Made by a program: the position numbers and the translations under genes
The notes under the pieces: generated by a model
Told to the model about the DNA's origin: nothing
The model's input: the letters and a program-made list of their open reading frames with translations, nothing else
Database searches by the model: none
Shown: positions 12,201 to 23,090 of the stretch, piece after piece
Position numbering within the stretch: position 1 is the first letter of the stretch
Layout: the number at the start of each line of letters is the position of its first letter
Origin: Phycomyces nitens
Taxonomy: Eukaryota; Mucoromycota; Mucoromycetes; Mucorales; Phycomycetaceae
Direction: 5' to 3'
Length of the DNA stretch: 64,000 bases
Assembly (NCBI GenBank): GCA_022702545.1
Contig: JAHRBC010000001.1
Coordinates: 6,324,001 to 6,388,000, forward strand

Positions 12201-12670
12201 GCAAAGACACCATGGCCTCGACTGCTTTTGTCAATGACTGGATTGAAATGCTTGCGTCAATCAACATCATGGGCCAAATATTCAAAGGAAGGAGTGGTAA
12301 ACGTCGAAATGGGTCATACATCCAAGCATTATTTGTTGAGGAAAAGACCGAGGCAGTGTACGTGTATGTTGGAGAGATTCAGTATCTATTTGTTCACACA
12401 TTTAGTCCTGCTGTTTCTTCTTCGCATCGTGGAAATGCCTACAACAGTCAACACACCTTTGCTTTTGTAAACTGGTTCAAGACCACATCAGACACCACCA
12501 GAGAGGCTGAAGGCATTGAGATTCACAAGGACGAATTTTCAGCTCTTGACTTTCAGAGCATTCTTCCTGTCCATCGGATTCTCCTGCCTGTTGCAATTGT
12601 GGATTATAAATCTAGTAGTAACATTAACAAAAAACTAGTTATTCCTTTGCCTAGAAAGGTTTTTGCCTAA
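9233..12670 (+). pseudogene. Tnp2 transposase of element A, disrupted only by a solo LTR in exon 1
   Basis: Exons are 9233-9730 (containing the LTR), 9801-9878, 9941-10108 and 10191-12670. If the LTR and one copy of its 5-bp duplication are discounted, the phases agree and no other lesion is seen. Exon 1 has a Cys pair, CRCSICKNKEGG, and TFKRH (a possible zinc-binding module). Exon 3 is acidic, with an SDSDSDSES run. The 2480-nt last exon has the family blocks: CGECHSIYE, NIDWFQPFDG (probable first catalytic Asp), GLMPGPKEAKTSEIN, VACDIPAARK (second Asp), CHKCNRQF, DPMHNLFLGTAKRM and LHLHLCETV. A transcript using a downstream start could still encode the catalytic part. Exon 4 of element C has the same length. 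Confidence 0.8.
9304..9645. repeat. solo LTR (342 bp) with 5-bp target duplication, inside transposase exon 1
   Basis: The sequence begins TGTGATATTT and ends AATACAACA (TG...CA). It is flanked by GGAGG at 9299-9303 and 9646-9650. The homologous exon of element C at about 26258 is uninterrupted at this point. A copy of the same length lies at 35978-36319 beside a gag-protease fragment, differing by only a handful of substitutions. This is the standard footprint of LTR-LTR recombination after retrotransposon insertion. Confidence 0.93.
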
Positions 12671-12765
12671 ATATATTTATCTTATCTCTCTTGTTTTTAA
12701 TCATAATTTTATAGGTTGTTTTGCGAATCATGTGTTTAAAAAGTAAAAAAGACAAAAACAAAGAT

Positions 12766-13896
12766 TTATTCATTTTTGAATGTCCAGACAGGCAAATTCA
12801 AAGTCAGGTGACTTGGGGCAGGAATCTCCTTGACTGATGTTTGCCATCTGGCCATTCTTGTCTTTGTCTTTGGTCCAGACCGTTTCAGGTCATCTTTTGA
12901 AAAACGGTCAATGACCTCCAGAAGCCGGTTCAACTATATTAAATTTATCAGTTTTTTATCAGTACTCAGTACATCACTCTATGAAATATAAATTACCTCA
13001 TCACTTCTCCAGCTGGTATGAGCAACATGGAGAACATGCATGGTGATACCAGGTGCAACGTCTTCCATGCCCAACTCACCATCAGACATCACATCCTTTT
13101 GGAGGACATGGAGATAGGCCATCTCCTCAGAGTTTTCAGGCTTATGGCCCATCTCCTTGTCAATTACCCTCCAGTGATGCTTGTAAACCTTCTCCCTGTG
13201 CAAGTGGATCTAGAAAAATTTTCAGATTAAATCAAAAATATCATATTGTCTTTATACTAACCTCAACAAGCCTGCTGTTGGCCCAAACCTTTTTCTTCTT
13301 TGCAATAGACTGCTCTTCAGTCATCTTTGCAGTGCAATGGTAGTACTTATAGTTATTTTTTAGTTTTTGTACTACCATGCCAGGCCAAAAACCAGCAGCA
13401 CAAGGCTGTGAGAGAATGTAGTCTCTCATGTAGTTAATGACCCTGACATTGTCTGGGTGGTCAATCCTCTCATCCTTATTCCATTTCTGCTTACCTTCGT
13501 TCTCAGCAATCAGAGCAGGATCTTCAGAGTCAAGGTCTTTCTTCCACATCTTATTCTCAATAAGTTCCTGGATATAATTTGTGAGAAAATATTTTTTTTA
13601 CAAAACAATAATAATATTCATACCAAGACAATTGCACGCATATCACTGGGACTAATTGTGCTGGAGGGGCCAACAGAAGAAACCATTCTAACAGAACCAG
13701 CTTGGCCAAGAGGGAGCTGGCTCTGGACACCACTGGCATGGGCTTCCATGAGTGTACTCATGGTCTGGTTGGTCTTGCCAGCCATGTTGTAGACCATTCC
13801 CATTCTGGACTTGAGAAACTTCAAGTCTTCAAGGATGGTAGCTATTTCTGTCCTGCCTTGGCTACTTCCCTCACTAGTACTGGGAGATCTAGGCAT
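12766..13896 (-). CDS. Element A partner protein, four exons, convergent with transposase
   Basis: Minus-strand exons are 13896-13624, 13567-13262, 13209-12997 and 12933-12766, all with GT-AG introns and ending TAA. Exons 2 and 3 (306 and 213 nt) have exactly the lengths of the element C homologue and similar sequence. Shared blocks are a Lys/Trp-rich WxxDL segment, SQPxAAGFWPxMVVxK(L/I)KNNY, a VMSDGE acidic patch and WRSDE at the exon 3 end. The start is uncertain. Met at 13896 is used here; an ATG at 13994 followed by a one-base frameshift would give an N-terminus more like the homologue. No known domain is recognised. It may correspond functionally to TnpA of plant CACTA elements, which is inference. 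Confidence 0.7.
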
Positions 13897-13994
13897 AATC
13901 TCACACTGGCTGATACGACCAGCAACAACACGGTCAATTGGAGCAGCTTGATTTGCTCTGGCTTTGCGTCCTGAGTTTGCTTGGGTTGGGACAT

Positions 13995-15489
13995 TTTCTA
14001 AATAAATATTTTTAAAATAAAATAATAATCATACATAGATTAATATATTTTTATTATATATATCCTTGAATATATAGACTTACATAATAAGCTGTATTAG
14101 TGGGTGTAGTGTCAGGTAAGAACAATAGTATTACTTGTCAAAAAAACTATATTTATATATTGAGAAAAAGTATATTTTCAGAGTATAGCAAAATAAAATG
14201 AATTTGTGGACACACAGTTTTCATAATCCCATTATTCTCATAATTTATTAGGGCTTACTATAATCTAAAAATGCATATGGATTCTTTTTTCCCAATTTTC
14301 CCTTTTTCTCTTTCTTTTTTTTTTTTACTTTCTTTATAATCTCTGGTAAGTACTTGAAAATTTTTCACGCAATTAAAAACAACTTTTAACATTTTTTCAA
14401 TTATCTAAAAGATATCCTATAGTCACTTTTATTTATGCTTACACAAGAAAAAGATAAATAGGTGCACTAGTTTTTATTGCTGTTGCTAATCAGTAATCTT
14501 CATCTTGTAGATTCAAAAACAACTCCTTTCAATTGCAATGGCCAAAGATGACAATGATGAAGTTGAATAGACAGAATGTACTTGGTATGTTTGAATATTC
14601 TATCACTATTAATACTAATATATTCTGTCTTTACTATCAGCTCTTTATATTAAACAAAATTGCTGCGTTTTAACAAAGACATGGAATACCCAACAAACCA
14701 GTTTGTCTTGGTAAGTAATCAGTCATTCCTATTGCTTTTCTAACAGAAAAATATAGCTATCTTTTCTATTACGCGTATACATTTTTTGATGGCTATATTA
14801 TTATCTATCATGAAATACTGTTTGGTATGCCTGAAAATTTGCTCTCAAGATATAGACCATCTACTCTGTTTTGTCAACCACTTCAGCCATTCAAAGCAGT
14901 AGTTAAAGAGTCGACCATGCTCTCAACCCATGTTTTAAAAAGGTAAACATAAGTATACTGTGAATATAGCTATAGTCATGAATCTAAACCAAATTACTAG
15001 GCTGTATATTATGAGAAAAAATTTTATCAATAAAAACATATTTGTAAACTATTTGCCATAATCTATTATAAAGAAGTATATAATAAATTACCAATTGAAA
15101 GTATTCAAAGCCTCAAAAATATTAAACAGCCAATAAATACACGTCTGGTAGAAGATAGCTGAATGGATAGACAAGGGAAAGTAATGAAAGTTGAATCTTG
15201 ATGTGTCAAAAATAGATCTTATTATTGACCTTGAAATAATAATCTATGTAATGTTATACTGAAAAGAGATAAAATATACACTTTCAGTTACAGTTCTGTA
15301 TCTCCTTGAGGTAATGAGCCAACATGCCCAAAACTAGAGCATTATATCTGCCGAATTACTGCAACATCTCATATGACTTGTCATTCATATCTGGAGGTTA
15401 ATATTTCTATTTAATTCTAGGATTTTTTATTTATTTGCCTCAGGATTTCACTTACTATCACGTCTGAGAATCGTACATTTTTTGCAGTG
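13995..15489. other. non-coding right portion of element A
   Basis: About 1.5 kb of AT-rich sequence without a supportable gene. Its last 300 bp (about 15190-15489) are related to 41053-41388, another CACTGC-element right end. That identifies it as the conserved terminal region of the family. Confidence 0.65.
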
Positions 15490-15492
15490 ATT

Positions 15493-16646
15493 AATGCTGT
15501 GCACCAAAAGACTTGGAAAAGGCTTTACAATCAATAACCAAGCTCATAAATAAATAATAGAGAATAATAAAGTAAGTTGACTCTTTAATATATGTTTTGA
15601 GTACACATTATAGTTAATATAATATTATTTATCACAATATAGCAGCAAAGTTCAAGTCGTTCTTTTCTTTTTTGAAGATGAGGTGTTGCAATTTAGTGAT
15701 GGCACTGAATTAGCAATCTTGACAGATGTGCAATGGGTGATTGCTTTGTTGATCATCTATTGCTAATCTAATGCCAATATAATATTTCTACTCTTTAATA
15801 TAGCTCTACACTGCCAAAAAACGAGTATTGTGTAAGTGCTAAGCAATAAAACAAGGGTTTAAGATTGTTCTTTTAGGCAACTCTGCCCCATTGCATTTTT
15901 TAGCATATGCTTAGTGTGCTTTTTTTTTCTTTTCTTTTTTTTTGCTTCTCTTGTCTTGTCTTTGTATTGACTCTTTGAATTAAAACCAAATGAGCCTCCT
16001 TCATGTAAGATCGGCACAGTTATAAACACCTGATTGAAATCCCAATCAAACCATCTTTAGTTTGATTACCTTTGATTTAGGAATGAAATGCAGCTCGCTC
16101 TTTTTCCCCCCAGAAACAAAAGAGCAAAAACTTTTTATGGCTATATTACAATACAGTTTGTCCTTTTTACACTTGGCAATCTCTGTAAGATATACACTTT
16201 TCTTTTTTAATGAGCTGATTACTCTGTTTGCTATAATGAGATTCGAATCAGTCTTGAATCATATGATTTGAATATGCCAAAGTTGATTTTCTATGGTAAG
16301 ATGATTGTCTAATAATTATATTATTCTTCAACTAATTTTTCAGTACATATTCTATTGACCTCCTATTACATATAGTGTTTATTTCTGGAGATCCCTTTCA
16401 GTATAATTATTCAAAACAAAAGGCATGGTATAGTAATTGACAAGCATAATATATACTTGCATGCAGTACAAAATAATATACTAGGTTTATATAATTGCTT
16501 CTTTTTCTAACCACAATAATTTTTTAGCAATTGAATGAATTCTAAGGATCATCTAATATATATCAATGTAGTATTATTATGTGTGTATAGCTTATAACAA
16601 AGGTTTGTACTATATATGTTTTATAATATTAAATAACACTAGTTTT
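15493..16646. repeat. segment duplicated at 18684-19830 (about 1.15 kb direct repeat)
   Basis: The two segments run collinearly from 'AATGCTGTGCACCAAAAG' to 'TAGTTTTAAG' with scattered substitutions and small indels. They are the same internal part of the outer and inner X elements. The short frame MKCSSLFFPPETKEQK / MQLALFPPETKERK is a by-product of this repeat. A decayed partner-gene exon lies at 15643-15737. Confidence 0.85.
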
Positions 16647-18832
16647 AAGCACTACGGCGAGAGGAGTGGGAACAGCTACCGAAACGGTAACATAACTGCC
16701 GTTTTTTCTGATTTTAGACTGCTTTTTCTCCGCAGATTGTGGTTGAAAGGTAATGTCATCGATCCCGATTCATAAAAGTCGCATGGAATCTCTTTTCCTC
16801 TGGCAATGAGGTAGTTGTAGTACCATAGAAAGGGCTCGTAAAATTTTAGGTAACGTTGTTTATCGAAATGAGCATTTTATTTGGTGTTGAAGATGTTGCG
16901 CATTCTTGAGAAAAATAATTTTTGTCCTGTGTGAACGAAACGGTAACATAACTACCGTTTTTTGAAACCGAATTTTTGTTTTTGACATTATTAGCTGCTT
17001 TATTTTATTTGGTGTCCGTATAATAATATAAAGAAGTATAGAGAGGGCATTATAAAGAATGAATTATAGAATAGAGAGGCTACTCATGGTGACGCGTCAA
17101 TTATTCTTGAATATGTAGTACAGTGCAATAAAATAGAATTATTTCCGTCTGGTAGGTATTGATTGAGTCGTTGATGTTGGACGTCATCTACATTAACAAC
17201 TGCAAATGTCGGTTGTAGTATATAGCCCGTTGTACAAAGTACGGGCTGCTACTTTATTTCTGCTACATACAAGTCATCGTTTGCAATGCCGTGCTCCTTC
17301 ATGAGTTTTTTCTAAAGTAACAAAGTATTGACTAGAGTCTTAATCTCTATACTAAAAGTAGAGATGAACAATAGTAATGAGCTGGTTTTCATTAGTTATA
17401 TTGTGATTACTAGGTAAGCATGTACAAATAGCAAGTGATTCTTACTTTGTGTTTTTACTAATACTATATTTATTTTCTACAAGGACAAGGGGGTGTTGGG
17501 TGGTGATTGTTGGTGCTAATCTTGCCGATTGGGTATTTAAATGAAGAATGCAAAGTTGAATCCGTCCAATGATGGACATTAACAATGACAGTGGAAAAAT
17601 CAACCTCCATAGCATTCAAATCAGTATGTCACAGGTAATAACTAAACAGAACTTCATTTATACTATTCTTATGCCATGTATAACATTAATATTTAAATAG
17701 AAAAATTGACTGAAAAGCTTACACAGTTGGTCACCACTTCTCCCATTGAAAATATCCCAAAAACGAGCTTTAGTATATGTATGTGGTTACAAAAGTTTAA
17801 TATTATGATACATACTCATTGCTATATTGATATAGCCGCGAATTTCAAAGTATCTAATGAGCTTATCCAGTTTACTTATAATTCTCTCTATGAATTGAGT
17901 GGAACAGCTTTGTAATGGGCCTCGGCGATTTATTATATGAAAAAAGGTGTGTCAGGTAATTTTGAATAGTTTATAAGAGACCGAGATATAGTCTTGCTAT
18001 AAACTTGTTGGGAAAGTAAGTTGCGCAGATTCTTAAAGTGTATCTTATGGAAAAGGTAATAATCGATTGTAACAACAATAAAATACTATACTATGATTTA
18101 ACTTGTGTTTTTATTTTATCTGGCAACGCAAAAGTTATATTAAGATACAAGGGCCATTCCTTTGTTCACAATGTAAAGGATATGGTTATTATCCATGCTT
18201 GGCAAGTATCGGACAGCAAGCTATTTTATTAATATTTTTACCAAAAACCTTTGCAGTCAAATGAAGATTGATCAACCCAAAGGGACATTCAAAAGTCAAT
18301 AGTTTGTTAAAGTGTTTGGTTTGTATATATTTTTCATTTATTATAAATGGATATTTGGTATAAAAAGGGATCTATTGGACAAATACCTTGATTAGCTTGG
18401 TAAGTTAGCAATTGATACAGGTGGTGGTCTCAAAGAAAAGAGTAAACTTCATTTACATAATATGCTTTATCATTAAGATCAAAAAATACGGCACAAGAGA
18501 ACCCTAGAGAATAACCTTTGTTTTTGTTAATATTTTTCTCAAACCATCCTTTGACTATGAATCGCGGCATCAACTAAAAGCATGGTCTTATATTATCAAA
18601 CACTATTTAATTGACGAGAACACTATCCTATGGCCATAAAATAATATAATGGTCTATCTCAGAATCAATATAAATATTATAGAATGCTGTGCACCAAAAG
18701 ACTTGGAAAAGGCTTTACAATCAATAACCAAGCTCATAAATAAATAATAGAGAATAATAAAGTAAGTTGACTCTTTAATATATGTTTTGAATACACATTA
18801 TAGTTAATACAATATTATTTATCACAATATAG

Positions 18833-18926
18833 CAGCAAAGTGCAAGTCGTTCTTTTCTTTTTTGAAGATGAGATGTTGCAACTTGGTGATGGCGTCGAAT
18901 TAGCAATCATGACAGATGTGCAACGG
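18833..18926 (+). pseudogene. relic of family X partner-gene exon 3
   Basis: Following an ATATAG acceptor-like end, the sequence CAGCAAAG...TTCTTTTCTTTT...GAAGATGAG...GACAGATGTG aligns with exon 3 of the gene at 826-918, read in reverse. Stop codons break the frame. A sister relic is at 15643-15737. Downstream sequence stays collinear with 825 down to about 350 of the autonomous copy. Confidence 0.7.
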
Positions 18927-20009
18927 GTGATTGCTTTGTTGATCATTCATTGCTAATCTAATGCCAATATAATATTTCTACTCTTTAATATAGCTCTATA
19001 CCGCCAAAAACGAGTATTGTGTAAGTGCTAAGCAATAAAACAAGGGTTTAAGATTGTTCTTTTAGGCAACTCTTATTGGCCCCGTTGCATTTTTAGCATA
19101 TGCTTAGTGTGCTTTCTTTTTCTTTTTCTTTTTGCTTCTCTTGTCTTGTCTTTGCATGACTCTTTGAATTAAAACCAAATGAGCCTCCTTCATGTAAGAT
19201 CGGCACGGTTATAAACACCTGATTGACATCCCGATTGAACCATCTTTAGCTCGATTACCTTTGATTTAGGAATGAAATGCAGCTCGCTCTTTTTCCCCCA
19301 GAAACAAAAGAGCGAAAACTTTTTACGGCTATATTACAATACGGTTTGTCCTTTTTACACTTGGCAATCTCTGTAAGATATACACTTTTCTTTTCTAATG
19401 AGCTGATTACTCTGTTTGCTACAATGAGATTCGAATCAGTTTTGAATCATATGATTTGAATATGCCAAAGTTGATTTTCTATGGTAAGACGATTGTCTAA
19501 TAATTATATTATTCTTCAACTAATTTTTCAGTACATATTCTATTGACCTCCTATTACATATAGTGTTTATTTCTGGAGATCCCTTTCAGTATAATCATTC
19601 AAAACAAGAGGCATGGTATAGTAATTGACAAGCATAATATATACTTGTAAGCAATACAAAATAATGTACTAGGTTTATATGATCGCTTCTTTTTCTAACC
19701 ACAATGAATTTTTAGCAATTGATGAATGCTAAGGATCATCTAATGTATATCAACGTAGTATTATTATGCGTGTATAGCTTATAACAAAGGTTTGTACTAT
19801 ATATGTTTTATAATATTAAATAGCATTAGTTTTAAGTATTTTTCTATAATAATTGTGCGCAAAATACGGTATGAATTAAATCAAGACATTCTATAATAAA
19901 GAATAAACCATTCTTTCAAAAGAATGGTCGTAAAAGAATAGCAGAACCCATTATCAAATAGAGTACTATAAAAGAGAGGTTATAGTGTATAACGGAAGCA
20001 TTTTTGGTT

Positions 20010-20538
20010 GGATAAAAAAACGGTAGTTATGTTACCAAAACGGTAGTTATCTGCCGTTTTTTATTAGCAAAAAACGGTAGCTACTACCAAACTCGCCTTA
20101 CACAGGGTCATATCCACCGTTTTGCCCCACCAAACAAACGGTAGCAATGTTACCAAAACGGCAGATATCTACCGTATTTTTAGTGAAGAAAAACAGTAGT
20201 TATGTTACCAAAACGGTAGTTATCTGCCGATTTTTTATTAGCAAAAAACGGTAGCTACTACCAAACTCGCCTTACACAGGGTCATATCCACCGTTTTGCC
20301 CCACCAAACAAACGGTAGCAATGTTACCAAAACGGCAGATAACTACCGTTTTTTTAGTGAAGAAAAACGGTAGTTATGTGACCAAAACGGTAGTTATCTG
20401 CCGATTTTCGCCACTATAAAAACGGTAGCTACTACCAAATTCGCCTTACACAGGGTCATATCCACCGTTTTGCCCCACCAAAAAAACGGTAGTTATGTGA
20501 CCAAAACGGTAGATAACTGCCGATTTCTTAGCCGTAGT
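20010..20538. repeat. subterminal tandem array, about 172-bp unit, three copies
   Basis: Units start at about 20021, 20192 and 20364. Each contains AACGGTAGTTATGTTACC-type palindromic motifs, CTACTACCAAACTCGCC and ACAGGGTCATATCCACCG. The outer element has one diverged unit at about 20725-20889. Dense subterminal motifs are typical of CACTA ends and are the expected binding sites for a transposition protein. Confidence 0.85.
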
Positions 20539-20898
20539 GAAGTATTTTTCTATAATAATTGTGCGCAAAATATGGTATGAATTAAATCAAGACATTCTAT
20601 AATAAAGAATAAATCATTCTTTCAAAAGAATGGTTGTAAAAGAATAGCAGAACCCATTATCAAATAGAATATTATAAAAGAGAGTTTATAGTGTATAACG
20701 GAAGCATTTTTGGTTGGATAAAAAAATGGTAGTTATGTTACCGAAACAGTAGTTATCTGCCAATTTTTATCACTATAAAAATGGTAGCTACTACCAAATT
20801 TGCCTTACACAGGGTCATATCTACCATTTTTCCCCACCAAAAAATCGGCAGTTATGTTACCAAAACAGTAGATAACTGCCAATTTCTTAGCCGTAGTG

Positions 20899-20952
20899 TA
20901 TTATTTTTCTCTGTGAATTACTATAATGGGAATTGGGGGTATTTTTGCAGTG
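20899..20952. mobile_element. terminal 54 bp of a CACTGC-type element
   Basis: It ends GGGGGTATTTTTGCAGTG at 20952, matching the ends at 8981 (reverse complement) and 41388. The rest is cut off by the family X right end at 20898. It directly abuts exon 1 of an inverted family B element. Confidence 0.75.
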
Positions 20953-21302
20953 TACTATGGCATTGGTAAGTGCACTTGGATACAATAGTAAATCCTTGCT
21001 AGTTATTGCTGCATTTGCTGCAGTAACAGGTGGTGGTGTTTTGTGCAGAAATAGAAGACATAGTTTATATTATTTGATTATAAGATAAAAAAGGAAACAA
21101 GTGCTACATATTTTTATTTGCTGTCATTTTATAGACAAGAAAAAGGTTATTGTTCTTTGATCCTTTGCCTGAACCAATAGGATGCATCAAAATTATACTT
21201 TTTATTTGAAGAAAAAATAATGTCTGAGATGAAAAAAGCTCTATGTTTCTAGTACCCATCTGCACCATTTATACTAGGTTAAATTGATGGGTTTTTCCAG
21301 TG
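20953..21302 (-). mobile_element. family B element 5' end, inverted remnant
   Basis: About 350 bp are the reverse complement of 23794-24139: the family B terminus (CACTGGAAAAACC, here ending at 21302), the leader and the start of transposase exon 1. It is truncated at 20952 by the CACTGC terminus. Together with 23794-24139 it forms a long-range inverted repeat around 21303-23793. Confidence 0.82.
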
Positions 21303-21527
21303 TTAGTTATCTTATAATTTTCTAACTAATACTGCACATTATCCGCAGTAGCTATTATATGATATTTTCATAAAAGAAGATGATTAACTGCAGTACTTCT
21401 TTATGTGCAGTAATATCTTCCTGAGCATTAACCGCAGTACAATATCTCTTCTTTTATGAAAATATCATATAATAGCTACTGCGGATAATGTGCAGTATTA
21501 GTTAGAAAACTATATAAGATAACCAAA
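21303..21527. repeat. hairpin inverted repeat, arms of about 78 bp
   Basis: 21306-21384 and 21449-21527 are near-perfect reverse complements (CTAACTAATACTGCACATTA..., ...TATGATATTTTCATAAAAGAAG) around a roughly 65-bp loop. A third copy of the arm is at about 22440-22530, where the loop-derived sequence is interrupted by a solo LTR. Confidence 0.85.
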
Positions 21528-22530
21528 GTCATAATAATAAAAAGTATCTTTTATCCTCTCTTTGATTTTACTTATACTCCTGTTTTCCCAGTGGGATTGA
21601 CCTTTTGGCTTTGTTATATTAAAAGGAAGACCATCCCAGATCAGGAATGATGTTGTGCCTAATTTTGGTGAAACAAGCTCTAGTGACTTATCTTTATAAA
21701 TGAGGCATGATTTGAAATGATTATTTATCTGTTTGTAATTACAGAAATCTGTAATCCATTTATAATAATTTTGTAAGAACATTAGACACCTCTTTGTTAT
21801 AGTCAAAGATAAATAATCATTTAGAAAAATATATAAGATATCCCAATTTAAAACAATAAAAATTATCTTTTATCCTCTCTCTTATTTTGAATACTCCTGT
21901 GTATTAAAGCTTGACCAATTTGACTACATTTACAGTTGTTGTGCCTGAATTAATGTCAGCCAATCAGGATGACAATTACACAGAGTTCTCTTTTGAGAAC
22001 GACGACCAAATTGATTCCCTTTTGCTCTCTGAAGACCTAGAAGACATTAGTTATAACAAAAGTAGATTAGAAACCGAAACAGATATTTATGATGGCTGAG
22101 TAGGTTTAGAAAAGATATAAAAGAGGACAATATTTCATTGAATAAAAAGCATCAATCTTTCTATCCTCTTTTTACTCTTTTATTCTCGTTTACAATTTCC
22201 AGTGGGTTGACCAATATTGGCTGTGTTATAACATTGGAAGAACAACCCAGATCCAAAACAACACAGTGAATTGGAAGATAGTCTAGATCAGGAACAATAC
22301 TAGATCAGGAATGATGTTGTTCCTGATCTGGGATGGTCTTCCTTTTACTATAACAAAGCCAAAAGGTTAATCCCACTGGGGAAACAGGAGTATATGTAAA
22401 ATCAAAGAGAGGATAGAAGATACTTTTTATTGTTATGACTTTGGTTATCTTATATAGTTTTCTAACTAATACTGCGCATTATCTGCAGTAGCTATTATAT
22501 GATATTTTAATAAAAGAAGAGACATTGTAC
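21528..22530. repeat. repeated and inverted modules of unknown origin
   Basis: A module with 'TTTTATCCTCTCT', 'ACTCCTG', 'CCCAGTGGG.TTGACC' and a Gly/Pro-poor downstream part occurs at about 21535-21680, 21840-21920, 22125-22260 and, inverted, 22292-22440. A 62-codon acidic frame at 21911-22099 lies between copies. I cannot assign it to a family and do not call it a gene. Confidence 0.5.
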
Positions 22531-22541
22531 TGCGGTTAATG

Positions 22542-22889
22542 TGTCAAGTCTCGACTGGGTGTATCTTGCTAATGCTTGACTTAGATAAGTTTTGCAATAG
22601 ATCACCACCAACTAGGACATTTAGGATAAATAGGAATATAGAGAATTGAATGCTTTTTTATTGATACAAATCGTTGTAGTATTTATACAGATTTTATAAG
22701 TGAAACTATCTAAACTAATTACTTTTTACTCAAGACACATTGGTTATCTCTTTATGAGAGGCGATGAGAATATGTCTTGGTTTTACAAAAAGGGGAACCA
22801 ATTGGTATAACATTGAAGACATATGTTAAAAACATTACTGATTGGGTACCTGATTATCTGGGTTATTATTTGCTATGTCAACTCTGACA
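22542..22889 (-). repeat. second solo LTR (348 bp) with 4-bp AATG duplication
   Basis: The sequence starts TGTCAAGTC and ends CTCTGACA, giving a short terminal inverted repeat TGTCA. It is flanked by AATG at 22538-22541 and 22890-22893. The uninterrupted sequence (GGTTAATGCTCAGG, in reverse) is present in the hairpin loop near 21410-21440. Read on the minus strand it has TATAAATAC and AATAAAAAA in promoter/polyadenylation-like order. It is a different family from the 342-bp LTR. Confidence 0.8.
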
Positions 22890-23018
22890 AATGCTCAGGA
22901 CGATGTTACTGCGCGTAAAGAAGTACTGCAGTTAATCATCTTCAGATTTTATGGATTCATCAAAATAATATCCGACATGACAATGACAATCTAAAATAAT
23001 AAATAGGTAAAAATAAGA

Positions 23019-23090
23019 CTCTCCGACCGGGAATTGAACCCGGGTCTCCCGCGTGACAGGCGGGGATACTCACCACTATACTATCGAAGA
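23019..23090 (-). tRNA. tRNA-Asp (anticodon GTC)
   Basis: On the minus strand the 72 nt start TCTTCGATAGTATAGTGG (A box region), have the anticodon loop CCTGTCACG and the T arm GGGTTCAATTCCC, and end TCGGAGA plus discriminator G. The acceptor stem pairs fully with one G-U. There is no intron. Anticodon GTC is at 23055-23057 (complement). It matches the standard eukaryotic tRNA-Asp pattern. Confidence 0.96.

Larger units (their letters stand above)
8981..15489 (+). mobile_element. CACTA-like DNA transposon A (CACTGC ends), 6.5 kb
   Basis: The left end is CACTGCAAAAATACCCC at 8981 and the right end TTTTTTGCAGTG at 15478-15489. The terminal 60 bp resemble the end at 41388 and those of element C. 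It carries a plus-strand Tnp2 transposase and a convergent minus-strand partner gene, then about 1.5 kb of non-coding AT-rich sequence. The flanks are gypsy pol on the left and family X on the right, with no matching target duplication (CAA versus ATT). Confidence 0.8.
16650..20539 (-). mobile_element. family X non-autonomous element (inner copy), 3890 bp, with AAG target duplication
   Basis: The ends are CACTACGGC at 16650-16658 and GCCGTAGTG at 20531-20539. Flanking AAG occurs at 16647-16649 and 20540-20542. The uninterrupted site ('TTTTAAGTATTTTTC') is visible inside the element itself at about 19831-19845. Relative to the element at 1-6242 it is reversed: 16650-17020 corresponds to 5560-6242 and 18833-18925 to partner exon 3. 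The transposase gene is absent, so it would need one supplied in trans. The interior 17020-18680 has no counterpart in the autonomous copy that I can see. Confidence 0.88.
15490..20898. mobile_element. family X non-autonomous element (outer copy), left part lost
   Basis: The right end is GCCGTAGTG at 20890-20898. The outer copy consists of 15490-16649 and 20540-20898, interrupted by a complete inner X element. Its left portion is replaced by the end of element A at 15489. Subterminal AACGGTAG motifs here often read AATGGTAG or AACAGTAG, which suggests greater age than the inner copy. No intact gene was seen. Confidence 0.75.

Noticed and set aside
13018..13974. Plus-strand frames across the element A partner gene (13018-13230, 13457-13792, 13702-13974)
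   Set aside because: They overlap the minus-strand exons, whose lengths and splice sites are conserved in element C; no conservation pattern supports the plus strand.
5801..16775. Short frames at 5801-5986, 6117-6326 and 16581-16775 sharing an LRRLWLKGNVIDP peptide, which looks like a conserved small protein
   Set aside because: They lie in the repeated subterminal DNA of family X. The similarity extends equally outside the frame, and there is no consistent start, so this is repeat conservation.
20010..20538. Regularly spaced repeat resembling a CRISPR array
   Set aside because: The repeats are variable, contiguous and inside a eukaryotic transposon end; there are no unique spacers or Cas genes.
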